This document shows positions 36,820 to 46,268 of a stretch of 64,000 nucleotides of DNA, piece by piece. Position 1 is the first letter of the stretch, and each line of letters begins with the position of its first letter. This stretch comes from Streptomyces sp. GSL17-111 (GTDB lineage Bacteria > Actinomycetota > Actinomycetes > Streptomycetales > Streptomycetaceae), in contig NZ_JBAJNS010000001.1 in assembly GCF_037911585.1 (NCBI RefSeq), positions 1,239,001-1,303,000 on the forward strand, given 5' to 3'. The translations under genes were made by a program, and so were the position numbers. The notes under the pieces were generated by a model. It was not told where the DNA came from and ran no database searches. It was given only the letters and a program-made list of their open reading frames with translations.

Positions 36820-37518
36820 ATGGGCTTCACGATCGGCGGCATCCGGGAGTTGCGGGAGTTGCGGCAGACGGCACGCCGTGGCCGGAGGCTCGGCCGGCCG
36901 CAGAGCCCGGTGAGCACCGCGGTGGCGGAGTACACCGGGCTGTGGGGCTGGGCGGTCGCCCCCGGAGCGCGAGCCGTGCGCGACGCGGGCCGCACCGTGT
37001 GTTCCTGCGGCGCCCCCACCTGCCCCGAGCCCGGCGCCCATCCCCTCGCCGCCGCCCCCGAGGTGCCCGCGGGCACGACGCTGGGCGAGGCCGGCCGCGC
37101 CTGGAGCGACGTCCCGGGTGCGGCGCTGCTGCTGCCGACGGGCCGGTCCTTCGACGTCGTCGACGTGCCCGAGGACGTCGGACGGCGGGCCCTGGTGCGG
37201 TTGGAGCGCATGGGCCTGCCGGTCGGTCCCGTCGCCGTGGCACCGCACGGGCGGACCTGGTTCCTGGTGGCGCCGGGGGCGGCGGCGGAGCTGCCGGGGC
37301 TGCTGTCGCGCACCGGCTGCGACGCCGTCGGCCCCGACCTGCGGTGCCTCGGCCCGGGCGCGTACATCACCGCGCCGCCCTCGGATCTCGGTGGCCTCGG
37401 CCCCGTCCGGTGGCTCCGCCCGCCGACGCTGGAGGCGGCCGGACGACCGCCGGAGGCCCGGCTGCTGCTCGGCACGCTGCTACGGCTGACCCGGCGCGTG
37501 CCCGCCGCCCGGCCGTAG
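36820..37518 (+). CDS. Prim-pol-like protein (bifunctional primase/polymerase family, possibly degenerate)
   Basis: 232 aa from an ATG with GGAGGGAGC directly upstream. It resembles the N-terminal prim-pol domain of mobile-element primases: WGWAVAPGARAV at the start, CSCGAPTCPEPGAHP near 60-75, and LLLPTGRSFDVVDVP near 105-120. In active enzymes the last motif carries an Asp pair (DVVDVD); here the second acidic residue is replaced by Pro. No helicase domain is attached. Divergent from nsdA; function unknown. Confidence 0.65.
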   Translation: MGFTIGGIRELRELRQTARRGRRLGRPQSPVSTAVAEYTGLWGWAVAPGARAVRDAGRTVCSCGAPTCPEPGAHPLAAAPEVPAGTTLGEAGRAWSDVPGAALLLPTGRSFDVVDVPEDVGRRALVRLERMGLPVGPVAVAPHGRTWFLVAPGAAAELPGLLSRTGCDAVGPDLRCLGPGAYITAPPSDLGGLGPVRWLRPPTLEAAGRPPEARLLLGTLLRLTRRVPAARP

Positions 37519-37539
37519 CGGCCGGGAGCGTCCCACACG

Positions 37540-37596
37540 CGTGCGGCCGGACCGGTTGCCTTGCCCCGGGCCGGGCCGGCCCGGCCCGGCCGCACG
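37540..37596. terminator. Compound terminator between the prim-pol-like gene and ftsY
   Basis: CGTGCGGCCGG (37540-37550) pairs with CCGGCCGCACG (37586-37596). Between them is the 20-base perfect palindrome GGGCCGGGCCGGCCCGGCCC. Convergent genes on both sides make a bidirectional terminator likely. Confidence 0.7.
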
Positions 37597-37600
37597 GTGG

Positions 37601-38806
37601 TCAGTCGCCGAGCAGCGCGTCCACGAACGCCTCCGGCTCGAAGGGCGCGAGGTCGTCGGGGCCCTCCCCCAGACCGACCAGCTTCACCGGGACGCCCAGC
37701 TCCCGCTGCACGGCGATGACGATGCCGCCCTTCGCGGTGCCGTCGAGCTTCGTGAGCACGATGCCGGTGATGTTCACGACCTCGGCGAACACGCGCGCCT
37801 GCACGAGGCCGTTCTGACCGGTGGTGGCGTCGAGGACCAGCAGGACCTCGTCGACGGGGCCCTGCTTCTCCACGACCCGTTTGACCTTGCCGAGCTCGTC
37901 CATGAGGCCCGTCTTGGTGTGCAGACGCCCGGCCGTGTCGATCAGAACGACGTCGGCGCCCTCGGCGGTGCCCTCCTTGACGGCGTCGAAGGCGACGGAG
38001 GCCGGGTCGCCGGCCTCGGGACCGCGCACGGTGCGGGCGCCGACCCGCTCGCCCCAGGTCTGGAGCTGGTCGGCGGCGGCCGCGCGGAAGGTGTCGGCCG
38101 CGCCGAGCACCACGGACTTCCCGTCGGCGACGAGGACGCGGGCGAGCTTGCCGGTCGTCGTGGTCTTGCCGGTGCCGTTGACGCCGACGACCAGGACGAC
38201 ACCGGGCCGGTCCACGGCGCCGGAGGCCTCGGTGTGGACGGTGCGGTCGAGGTCGGTCCCGACGAGCGTCAGCAGCTCCTCGCGCAGCAGGGCGCGCAGC
38301 TCGTCGGGGCTGCGGGTGCCGAGGACCTTGACGCGCTCACGCAGTCGGTCGACCAGCTCCTGGGTGGGCGTGACGCCGACGTCAGCGGTCAGGAGGGTGT
38401 CCTCGACCTCCTCCCAGGTGTCCTCGTCGAGATGGTCCCGGGAGAGGAGGGTCAGCAGGCCCTTGCCGAGGGAGGTCTGGGACCGGGAGAGGCGGGCGCG
38501 CAGCCGGACGAGCCGGCCGGCGGACGGCTCGGGGACCTCGACGGGCGGCGGGGGTGCCACCTCCTCGGTGACGGGCGGCGCGTCCGTGACGCCGGGGAGG
38601 CCGACCTCGTCGATGGTGCGGCCGGGGGCCTCGGGAGTGCCCTCGGCCTCCTCGCCGACGTGCGGTTCCCTCGGCGGTGCGGTGATCGTCGGTGCGTCGC
38701 CCTCCGGCGGCGGCACCTCCTTCTTGCGGCGCCCGCTGACGACGAGCCCGCTGATGACACCGAGAGCGACCACGGCGATGACGACGAGCAGGATGACGAT
38801 TTCCAT
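37601..38806 (-). CDS. ftsY: Signal recognition particle receptor FtsY
   Basis: 401 aa from the ATG at 38806 (MEIVILLVVIAVVALGVIS). One N-terminal membrane helix, then a Pro/Glu-rich A linker (about 30-95), then the NG domain. G1 GVNGTGKTTTTGKLARVL (about 212), the DTAGRLHTK and TKLDGTAKGGIV motifs, and a C-terminal GEGPDDLAPFEPEAFV are all typical. It receives Ffh-ribosome complexes at the membrane. Confidence 0.96.
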   Translation of the reverse strand: MEIVILLVVIAVVALGVISGLVVSGRRKKEVPPPEGDAPTITAPPREPHVGEEAEGTPEAPGRTIDEVGLPGVTDAPPVTEEVAPPPPVEVPEPSAGRLVRLRARLSRSQTSLGKGLLTLLSRDHLDEDTWEEVEDTLLTADVGVTPTQELVDRLRERVKVLGTRSPDELRALLREELLTLVGTDLDRTVHTEASGAVDRPGVVLVVGVNGTGKTTTTGKLARVLVADGKSVVLGAADTFRAAAADQLQTWGERVGARTVRGPEAGDPASVAFDAVKEGTAEGADVVLIDTAGRLHTKTGLMDELGKVKRVVEKQGPVDEVLLVLDATTGQNGLVQARVFAEVVNITGIVLTKLDGTAKGGIVIAVQRELGVPVKLVGLGEGPDDLAPFEPEAFVDALLGD

Positions 38807-38899
38807 GGGTTCCCTAGTCTGTCGCCCGATCTTCCGCTGGGCGGCTGGGCGGCTTGTCGGATGCGCGGCCCGACCAGTATCGGCCATCGCCCGGACACG

Positions 38900-38933
38900 G
38901 CGCTGCCCCGGCTCGGGCGAGCCGGGGCAGCGC
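38900..38933 (-). terminator. Terminator after glcP
   Basis: GCGCTGCCCCGGCTC (38900-38914) pairs perfectly with 38919-38933 over 15 bp with loop GGGC, 24 bases after the glcP stop. Confidence 0.82.
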
Positions 38934-38957
38934 TGAGGAGAGGGCGGCGGGGTCGGG

Positions 38958-40379
38958 TCAGCCCATCTCCTCCAACGCCTTGCCCTTCGTCTCCGGCACC
39001 CACTTGAGGATGAACGGGACGGAGAGCACGGCGAAGGCGGTGTAGATCATGTAGGAGCCGGAGAGGTTCCAGCCGGAGAGCGAGGGGAAGCTCGCGGTGA
39101 TCAGCCAGTTGGTGACCCATTGGGCACCTGCGGCGACACCCAGCGCGGCGGCCCGCATGCGGTTCGGGAACATCTCGCCGAGCATCACCCAGACGACGAC
39201 ACCCCACGAAAGGGCGAAGAAGAGCACGAAGGAGTGCGCGGCGACCAGGGCGACGGCGCCCTGTGCGTCGGGCAGGCTGACGTCGTCGCCAGTGCCCGTT
39301 GTGAAGGAGAACGCCCAGGCGGCCAGGGCGAGGGAGATCGCCATGCCGACGGAGCCGATCAGGGCGAGCGGCTTGCGGCCCAGCCGGTCCACGAAGATCA
39401 TCGCGATCACCGTACCGACGATGTTGATGATCGAGGTGGTGAAGGAGTAGAAGAACGAGCCGGCCGGGTCGATGCCGACGGACTGCCACAGCGAGGAGCT
39501 GTAGTAGAAGATCACGTTGATGCCGACGAGCTGCTGGAACATCGACAGGCCGATGCCGACCCACACGATCGGCAGCAGGCCGAAGCGTCCGCCGGTGAGG
39601 TCCTTCAGGCTCGGCTTGTGCTCCCGGCGCATCTGGGTGGCGATGCGGGCGACCTCGGCCCGCACGTCCACGCGCTGCGGCTCGACCTGGGCCAGCACGG
39701 CCTCGGCCTCTGCGGTGCGGCCCTGGGCCACCAGGTAGCGCGGCGACTCGGGGATCCGCAGCGCGAGCAGCCCGTAGACGAGCGCGGGCACGATCTCGAT
39801 GCCCAGCATGAGCTGCCAGGCCTCCAGCCCGAGCAGCTCACCGCGCTGCTCGCCGTCGGCGAGGGTGAGGAGCCCGTAGTTGACGAGCTGGGAGCAGGCG
39901 ATGCCGAGCACGATGGCGGCCTGCTGGAAGGAGGCGAGCCGCCCGCGGTAGGCGGCGGGGGCGACCTCGGCGATGTAGGCCGGGGCGATGACGGAGGCCA
40001 TACCGATGGCCACGCCGCCCAGGGTGCGCCACACGGCCAGGTCCCACAGCGTGAACGGCAGCATGGAGCCCAGGGCGCTCATGCCGAAGAAGACCGCCGC
40101 CAGTCGCATGACGCGCAGACGTCCGAGGCGGTCGGCGAGGCGTCCGGCGATCATGGCGCCGAGCGCCGCGCCGAGCAGGGCGATGGCGATGACGGCGCCC
40201 AGGGTGGCGTCTCCGACGTCGAACTTCCCCCGGATGCCTTCCACGGCGCCGTTGATCACGGCGCTGTCGTAGCCGAAGAGGAAGCCGCCCATGGCGGCCG
40301 ACGCGGCGATGAAGATGACGTAGGTGAGCTGCCGGGGCCGTCCTACGGCGCCGTCGCCCACCTGCTCGGTGCTGGTCAC
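38958..40379 (-). CDS. glcP: Glucose permease, MFS sugar-porter family (GlcP)
   Basis: 473 aa from a GTG at 40379 preceded by AGGAGTACCACT. Twelve membrane segments with the sugar-porter signatures: GRLADRLGRLRV after TM2, RIPESPRYLV, QQLVGINVIFYYS in TM7, VDRLGRKPL and WVPETKGKAL at the C-terminus. In S. coelicolor the gene at this locus (next to smc) encodes the main glucose uptake permease, and transport is needed for glucose kinase-linked carbon repression. Substrate assignment rests on locus and family. Confidence 0.88.
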   Translation of the reverse strand: MTSTEQVGDGAVGRPRQLTYVIFIAASAAMGGFLFGYDSAVINGAVEGIRGKFDVGDATLGAVIAIALLGAALGAMIAGRLADRLGRLRVMRLAAVFFGMSALGSMLPFTLWDLAVWRTLGGVAIGMASVIAPAYIAEVAPAAYRGRLASFQQAAIVLGIACSQLVNYGLLTLADGEQRGELLGLEAWQLMLGIEIVPALVYGLLALRIPESPRYLVAQGRTAEAEAVLAQVEPQRVDVRAEVARIATQMRREHKPSLKDLTGGRFGLLPIVWVGIGLSMFQQLVGINVIFYYSSSLWQSVGIDPAGSFFYSFTTSIINIVGTVIAMIFVDRLGRKPLALIGSVGMAISLALAAWAFSFTTGTGDDVSLPDAQGAVALVAAHSFVLFFALSWGVVVWVMLGEMFPNRMRAAALGVAAGAQWVTNWLITASFPSLSGWNLSGSYMIYTAFAVLSVPFILKWVPETKGKALEEMG

Positions 40380-40631
40380 AGTGGTACTCCTGCGGGCCCG
40401 GCGACGGTGCCGGGCGTGGGGGTGGGTCGCTGTCCGGTGGTGCACGTCTGCCCGTAACCACCGGCTGTACGCCAGAAGCGACTCAGCAGAGACTATGCGT
40501 TCAAGTTCCGAAGTCAATACCTGAGAGGGATCTCTCAGTACGCGAGATACACGGTCGGGATGTTCAAGAAATGTAGCCGGAAGGGAAGAGTCCGCTTCAC
40601 CCGAGTGGACCCGCTCCGCCGGGCCGCCCGG

Positions 40632-43600
40632 TCAGCCGAGTCGCTGACTGATCACCTTGGAGACGCCGTCCCCCTGCATCGACACGCCGTACAGCGCGTC
40701 GGCCACCTCCATCGTGCGCTTCTGGTGGGTGATCACGATGAGCTGTGAACTCTCCTGCAGTTCCTTCATGATCCGGATGAGCCGCTGGAGGTTGGTGTCG
40801 TCCAGCGCGGCCTCGACCTCGTCCATGACGTAGAAGGGACTCGGCCGTGCCTTGAAGATCGATACCAGCAGCGCGACGGCGGTCAGCGAGCGTTCCCCGC
40901 CGGAGAGCAGCGAGAGCCGTTTCACCTTCTTGCCCGGCGGGCGGGCCTCGACGTCGACGCCGGTGGTGAGCATGTCGTCGGGATCGGTCAGCACGAGCCG
41001 TCCGTCGCCGCCCGGGAACAGCCGCGAGAACACGCCCTCGAACTCGCGGGCCGTGTCGTGGAAGGCCTCGGTGAAGACCTGCCGCACCCGCTCGTCCACG
41101 TCCTTGACGACCTGGAGCAGATCACTGCGCGTCTTCTTCAGGTCGTCGAGCTGCTCGCTGAGGAACTGGTGGCGTTCCTCCAGGGCCGCGAACTCCTCCA
41201 GCGCCAGCGGGTTGATCTTGCCGAGCTTCTGGTAGGCGCGCTCCGCGGCGGCCAGCCGCTTCTCCTGCTCGGCCCGGTCGAACGGGACGGGACGGTTGCG
41301 CGGGTGGTCCGGATCCTCCGGCAGCACCTCGCCCTCGGCCGCCGGAGAGGGGGGCACGGGCTGGTCGGGTCCGTACTCGGCGACCAGGACGTCCGGCTCG
41401 ACGCCCAGTTCCTCCAGGGCGCGGGCCTGCAGCTGCTCGATGCGCATCCGCTTCTCCGCGCCCAGGACCTCTCCCCGGTGGACCGAGTCCGTGAGCTTGT
41501 CCAGCTCGGCCTTCAGCTCCCGGCCCCGCGCGCGCTCGGCCGTCAGCTCGCGGTCCCGCTCGGCACGGGCGCGTTCCGCAGCGCCGCGCTCCTGCTCGGC
41601 CCGGGTGACGGACACCTCGACGTGGGCCAGCAGCTGCCGGGCTCCGTCGGCCACCGCCGCGGCCACCGCCGCATCGTGACGCGCGCGGGCCCGGCGCCGT
41701 TCGGCCCGGTCCCGTGCCTCCCGCTCGGCCCGCGCGGCCCGGTCCAGTCCGTCCGCCCGGCCCGCCAGCGCCTTGACGCGTTCCTCGTGCGTGCGGACCT
41801 GGAGGCGGGCCTCCATCTCGGTCTGGCGGGCGTTGGCGCCGTCGGCGGCGAGCCGGTCGCGCACGGCCGGGTCCGGCTCCTCCAGGGTGTCGGCCGTCTC
41901 CTGGGCGACGGCCAGCCGCTCGGCCAGCTCGGTGGCGGCCTCGGTCGCCTGCGCCAGGGCGTCCTCGGCCTTGGCCACCGCCGCCTCGCAGCGCTCCGCC
42001 TCCCCCGCCGCCCCCTTGGCCTGCCCGGCGAGCCGACCGAGCCGGGCGGCGACGGCGGACTTCTCGCGGTAGGCGGTGCTGCGCCGGCGACCCAGCTCCT
42101 CGGCCGCCGCGGCACACTCACGGCGCCGCTCGGCGGCCCGGTCCCGGGCATCGGTCAGCTCAGCGCACCGCGCCTCCAGCCGCTCCAGCGTGCTGGCGGC
42201 CTCGTCCACTGCCGCCTGGGTCTCCAGCAGGCTCGGCGCTCCGGCGGAACCGCCCTGTGCGAAGTGCGCCCCGAGCAGATCACCGTCGGCCGTGACCGTG
42301 GTGATCCCCGGCACCGCGCGCAGCAGTTCGACGGCCGCCTCCAGCGTGTCGACGACGACGACGTCGGCCAGCAACCGCCGTACGGCCGGCAACAGCTCCT
42401 CCGGGCCGCGCACGAGCCCCGCCGCGTAGGTCAGGCCCTCCGGTCCGACGGCCGCTCCGGGCGGCCCGGCACCGCCGACGAGCAGGGCCGCCCGGCCGGC
42501 GTCGAGCTTGCGCAGCCGCCGCAGGGCCTCCGCCGCCGCTCCGGGCCCGTCCACGGCGACGGCGTCGGCGGCGGCGCCGAGCGCGGCGGCGACCGGGACC
42601 TCGTACCCGGGCGTGACGGTCAGCAGTTCGGCGGCCGGGCCGAGCAGCCCGGTGAGCTCGTGGCGGGCCTCCAGCAGCGCGCCGGTGCCGTCCTTGCGGC
42701 GCAGACCGAGCGCGAGGGCCTCCCGGCGTGCCGCGGTGGCCGCGCGCTCCCGGTCGGCGACGGCCAGTTCGTCGCGGACGGCGCCCGCCTCCGTCTCCGC
42801 CCGCGCCAGCTCCTCGCGGGCGGCCTCGTACCGGGCGGCCAGTTCGGCGTCCCCTTCGTCGAGACCGTCGACCTCGGCCTGGAGGACCTCGTACTCCTCC
42901 TGCGCGGCGACGGCACGCCGACGCGCGTCGTCCCGCGCCGCGCTCAGCCGGTCGATCTCGGCCTGGGCGGAGGCGGCCCTGCTGCGGGCCGCGGCCGCCT
43001 GCCCGCCCAGCCGGGCCAGCTCCTCACGGCGCCGGGCGATCTCGCGGGCCACGTCCTTGAGCTGCCGCTCCTCCTCGGCCAGGCGGAGCTCCAGCTCCGC
43101 GCGGTGCTCGGCGGTGTCCTCCAGCGCCCGGGAGGCCGCCTCCAGCGCGGCCTCGAGCTCCGCCTCCTGCTCGCGGACGCGCCGGGCCTCGCGCTCCAGT
43201 TCCTCCGGCTCCCGGCCGCGCCGCTCCTCCACCGGCACGCTGCGGGCGCTGGTGACGCGCGCGTCGGCGAGGCTGATGGTGCCGCGTACGCGTTCGGCGA
43301 GCTGCGACAGCGCGTGCCAGGTCTGCTGGGTCTCCTGGAGGCGCGGCGTGAGGCGGCGCACCTCGTCCTCCAGAGCCGTCTCACGTTGCTGCGCGGTGCG
43401 CAGCGCGGCCTCGGCGGCGTCCTTGCGCTCCTTGAGCGCCGCCTCGTCGGCGACCTCGGCACGCAGAGCCTGCTGGAGGGCCACCAGGTCGTCGGCCAGC
43501 AGGCGCAGCCGCGCGTCGCGCAGGTCCGCCTGGATGACGGCTGCCTTCCGGGCCGCGGCGGCCTGCCGGCCGAGCGGCTTGAGCTGGCGGCGGAGTTCGT

Positions 43601-44195
43601 CGGTGAGGTCCTGGACGCGGGCCAGGTTCGTCTGCATCGCGTCGAGCTTCCGCAGCGCCTTCTCCTTGCGCTTGCGGTGCTTGAGGACGCCCGCGGCCTC
43701 CTCGATGAAGGCACGGCGCCCGGTCGGGTCGGCGTGGAGGACGCCGTCGAGCTGGCCCTGCCCGACGATGACGTGCATCTCCCGGCCGATACCGGAGTCC
43801 GAGAGCAGTTCCTGGATGTCGAGCAGCCGACAGGTGTCGCCGTTGAGCTGGTACTCGCTGCCACCGTTGCGGAACATGATCCGCGTGATGGTGACCTCGG
43901 CGTAGTCGATGGGCAGCGCGCCGTCGGCGTTGTCGATGGTGAGGGAGACCTCGGCTCGGCCCAGCGCGGCCCGGCCCGAGGGGCCGGACGTCCCGGCGAA
44001 GATGACGTCCTCCATCTTGCCGCCGCGCAGGGACTTGGCGCCCTGCTCCCCCATCACCCACGAGAGGGCGTCCACCACGTTCGACTTGCCCGAGCCGTTC
44101 GGCCCGACCACACAGGTGATGCCGGGCTCGAAGCGCAGCGTGGTGGCCGAGGCGAAGGATTTGAACCCGCGCAGGGTCAGGCTCTTGAGGTGCAC
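40632..44195 (-). CDS. smc: Chromosome segregation ATPase SMC
   Basis: 1187 aa, full-length SMC. Walker A is GPNGSGKSNVVDALSWVMGEQG (about 32), with the Q-loop region MFRNGGSEYQLNG, a central hinge near 500-660 bounded by long coiled coils (Glu/Ala/Arg-rich), and the C-terminal LSGGERSLTAVALLVSIF signature with Walker B PFYVMDEVEAALDD. With ScpA/ScpB it loads at parS and organises replicated chromosomes, important for sporulation septation in Streptomyces. The antisense long ORF is a shadow. Confidence 0.97.
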   Translation of the reverse strand: MHLKSLTLRGFKSFASATTLRFEPGITCVVGPNGSGKSNVVDALSWVMGEQGAKSLRGGKMEDVIFAGTSGPSGRAALGRAEVSLTIDNADGALPIDYAEVTITRIMFRNGGSEYQLNGDTCRLLDIQELLSDSGIGREMHVIVGQGQLDGVLHADPTGRRAFIEEAAGVLKHRKRKEKALRKLDAMQTNLARVQDLTDELRRQLKPLGRQAAAARKAAVIQADLRDARLRLLADDLVALQQALRAEVADEAALKERKDAAEAALRTAQQRETALEDEVRRLTPRLQETQQTWHALSQLAERVRGTISLADARVTSARSVPVEERRGREPEELEREARRVREQEAELEAALEAASRALEDTAEHRAELELRLAEEERQLKDVAREIARRREELARLGGQAAAARSRAASAQAEIDRLSAARDDARRRAVAAQEEYEVLQAEVDGLDEGDAELAARYEAAREELARAETEAGAVRDELAVADRERAATAARREALALGLRRKDGTGALLEARHELTGLLGPAAELLTVTPGYEVPVAAALGAAADAVAVDGPGAAAEALRRLRKLDAGRAALLVGGAGPPGAAVGPEGLTYAAGLVRGPEELLPAVRRLLADVVVVDTLEAAVELLRAVPGITTVTADGDLLGAHFAQGGSAGAPSLLETQAAVDEAASTLERLEARCAELTDARDRAAERRRECAAAAEELGRRRSTAYREKSAVAARLGRLAGQAKGAAGEAERCEAAVAKAEDALAQATEAATELAERLAVAQETADTLEEPDPAVRDRLAADGANARQTEMEARLQVRTHEERVKALAGRADGLDRAARAEREARDRAERRRARARHDAAVAAAVADGARQLLAHVEVSVTRAEQERGAAERARAERDRELTAERARGRELKAELDKLTDSVHRGEVLGAEKRMRIEQLQARALEELGVEPDVLVAEYGPDQPVPPSPAAEGEVLPEDPDHPRNRPVPFDRAEQEKRLAAAERAYQKLGKINPLALEEFAALEERHQFLSEQLDDLKKTRSDLLQVVKDVDERVRQVFTEAFHDTAREFEGVFSRLFPGGDGRLVLTDPDDMLTTGVDVEARPPGKKVKRLSLLSGGERSLTAVALLVSIFKARPSPFYVMDEVEAALDDTNLQRLIRIMKELQESSQLIVITHQKRTMEVADALYGVSMQGDGVSKVISQRLG

Positions 44196-44320
44196 GGCGT
44201 GTGACTTTACCGCTGTGACGCGGTTTCGCCGCTGAAGGCGCCGGGCACATCACTCGGTAACGAAGGACCGACGGCCGGTGGGCGAATCGGGGGCGGACAG
44301 GGACACGCGAGACATGACGA

Positions 44321-44340
44321 AGGGACGCCGAAGCGTCCCT
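44321..44340 (-). terminator. Hairpin terminator after the 69-aa coiled-coil gene
   Basis: AGGGACGC (44321-44328) and GCGTCCCT (44333-44340) pair perfectly. On the RNA the loop is UUCG, an extra-stable tetraloop. It is about 50 bases after the 69-aa gene stop and 125 bases before smc. Confidence 0.7.
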
Positions 44341-44391
44341 CGCAGTTCTGCACAGTGGTGAGCGCCTGACGCACACCTGCCCGGGGTCGGG

Positions 44392-44601
44392 TCAGGTGAG
44401 AGCAGGCTCGCCCTGGGAAACGTCGATGCTGTCAAGCAGCGAGTCGCCGTGATCGCGTGCGGCGGCCGACAGCGCGTCGTTCTCGGCCTGCATCCGGATC
44501 AGCTCGGATTCCAGGTCCTGAACACGCTGCTGAAGCCGTCGCATCTCGGCGAGGACTCGGGGGTCGGAGCCGCCGACGTAACCGAGAAGCGCCTTTGCCA
44601 T
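44392..44601 (-). CDS. Small coiled-coil protein, conserved in Streptomyces
   Basis: 69 aa from an ATG with GGAGG ten bases upstream. N-terminal MAKALLGYVGGSDPR, then a heptad-rich helix (LAEMRRLQQRVQDLESELIRMQAENDAL, about 17-46), and a disordered acidic tail. No known domain. It lies upstream of smc in the same direction but has its own terminator. The coiled coil suggests a protein-protein adaptor; the function is unknown. Confidence 0.75.
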   Translation of the reverse strand: MAKALLGYVGGSDPRVLAEMRRLQQRVQDLESELIRMQAENDALSAAARDHGDSLLDSIDVSQGEPALT

Positions 44602-44933
44602 GATGGATGGTCCTCCACACTGAGTGACCGACCGCAGAAGGGTGGGTCGTCTGGGCCGTGAGGGATGGGCTCCCGCGGCGCCTGCTCAAGCACGTTCACA
44701 GGGTCGAACGAGCAAGGTGCGCGGGGCTTCCAGCGTCTCACCAAAAGTTACGACGGTCAACACGATCACGCCCGTGTACGCGGACGGCCCGGCTCGACGG
44801 CGGTAGGGAGCGCCGGAGCAGCGGACCCCGCGCGGTGCGGAGCTCCTTTTGTGGATCACTCGTGCCGCAGCCTTGCACGTCACGCGGCGATTGGCAACCA
44901 GTTCACTTCACGGACATCGAGGTCGCCCGGCGG
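44602..44933. other. Intergenic region between the acylphosphatase gene and the coiled-coil gene
   Basis: 332 bases. It should hold the promoter of the 69-aa gene. I looked for tRNA-like, hairpin and coding signals and recognise none; the short open frames in it have poor codon position bias. Confidence 0.4.
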
Positions 44934-45299
44934 TCAACGGATCTCGAAGTCCGGGTAGCCGCCGCGCGGCGCACTCCATATCTCCGTGACACCGATCACG
45001 TCGCCGGGTGTCCGCGGGCCCGTGAGCCAGTCCAGCAGGGCGGCGCAGCGTGTCCGGGGCCCCTCGGCTACGACTTGGACCCGGCCGTCCGGGAGGTTCA
45101 CGGCGAAGCCCGTCAGCTCGCCGATGCGCAGCGCGTTCGCCCTGGTGTACCAGCGGAATCCGACCCCCTGGACGGTCCCGCGCACCCAGGCCGTGAGCCG
45201 GACGTCCGCCGGTTCGCCGCCATCGGGCACGGCGTGCCCCCCGTCCGTCCCGGGCTCCTCCTGCGGCCCGGTGACCGTTCCGTTCCCCATCGTGCTCAT
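44934..45299 (-). CDS. Acylphosphatase
   Basis: 121 aa from the ATG at 45299; an ATG three codons later is an alternative. The catalytic site is [18 protein letters not shown] (Arg and, downstream, Asn in [17 protein letters not shown]). The first ~30 residues are an acidic/Gly-rich extension not needed for activity. It hydrolyses acyl phosphates such as carbamoyl and acetyl phosphate. Adjacent to smc in many actinobacteria. Confidence 0.9.
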   Translation of the reverse strand: MSTMGNGTVTGPQEEPGTDGGHAVPDGGEPADVRLTAWVRGTVQGVGFRWYTRANALRIGELTGFAVNLPDGRVQVVAEGPRTRCAALLDWLTGPRTPGDVIGVTEIWSAPRGGYPDFEIR

Positions 45300-45428
45300 G
45301 TGACGCACGCTATCCGCCGAATTCCCTCCGGCGCACCTCCGCGGCGGGGGTGATGGCGTACTGTCCCGGAACACATCTCACTCCTTCGAGTGAAGCCATC
45401 GCCGTCGAGCACGTGAGGACCGCCGCAC

Positions 45429-46268
45429 ATGGGCCGCCACCGACATCGCAAGCGCAGGGTGACACCGCTCCGAGCCGGAGCGCTCGGCGTGTCCACGGTG
45501 GCCGTGGTGGGTGCTGTGGCGGTGGGGTCGGGCGTGGTACCCGGGCTTGGTGACGGCTTCGGGCTCACCGACGACGGGCCGGCCACGTCCGTGCGGGCCG
45601 AGGACTCCGCCTCCGGCACGCCCGGCGCTTCGGAGGGCGCCGGGGAGCGGGAGGGCGAAGGCGCCTCACGCGGCGAGGCGCGGTCCGCGTCCCCGTCGGC
45701 CGAGCCCTCGACGAGCACGAAGCCGTCCGAGAAGCCCGCGAAGGAGCCCTCGAAGAAGCCCTCCGCGCCGCCGGAGGCGAAACGTCCCGCCGAACCGGAA
45801 CCGGACAGGACCACCAAGCCGACCCCCGCCGCCCCGAAGCCCGAGACGCCCAAGCCCAAGGCGCCGACGACGCCCGGGGACTCCGGCGTCCACTCCGCCG
45901 CCGAGGCCCGCGTGCTGGCCCTCGTCAACCAGGAGCGCGGCCGGGCCGGATGCAGCCCCGTGCGGGCCGACGCGGAGCTGGCGAAGCTGGCGGGCGACTA
46001 CAGCAAGGACATGGCGGTCCGCGGCTTCTTCTCCCACACCGACCCCGACGGCCGCAGCCCGTGGGACCGGGCCGACGACGCCGGCGTGGACCACATGGGC
46101 GGCGAGAACATCGCCCGGGGCCAGGCGGACGCCGAGGCGGTGATGGACGCGTGGATGAACAGCACCGGGCACCGCGACAACATCCTGAACTGCGCCTTCA
46201 CCACCCTGGGCGTCGGCGCGCACTTCGCCGGCGGCGGCCCCTGGTGGACCCAGGCCTTCGGTTACTGA
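45429..46268 (+). CDS. Secreted CAP-domain (SCP/PR-1) protein
   Basis: 279 aa. A basic N-terminus and one hydrophobic segment ([21 protein letters not shown], about 15-36) act as signal or anchor. A Ser/Pro/Lys/Glu-rich stretch (about 45-150) probably spans the wall. The C-terminal CAP domain has [53 protein letters not shown] and [12 protein letters not shown]. Function of the bacterial family is unclear. Its 3' end overlaps the convergent mutM by seven bases. Confidence 0.88.
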   Translation: MGRHRHRKRRVTPLRAGALGVSTVAVVGAVAVGSGVVPGLGDGFGLTDDGPATSVRAEDSASGTPGASEGAGEREGEGASRGEARSASPSAEPSTSTKPSEKPAKEPSKKPSAPPEAKRPAEPEPDRTTKPTPAAPKPETPKPKAPTTPGDSGVHSAAEARVLALVNQERGRAGCSPVRADAELAKLAGDYSKDMAVRGFFSHTDPDGRSPWDRADDAGVDHMGGENIARGQADAEAVMDAWMNSTGHRDNILNCAFTTLGVGAHFAGGGPWWTQAFGY

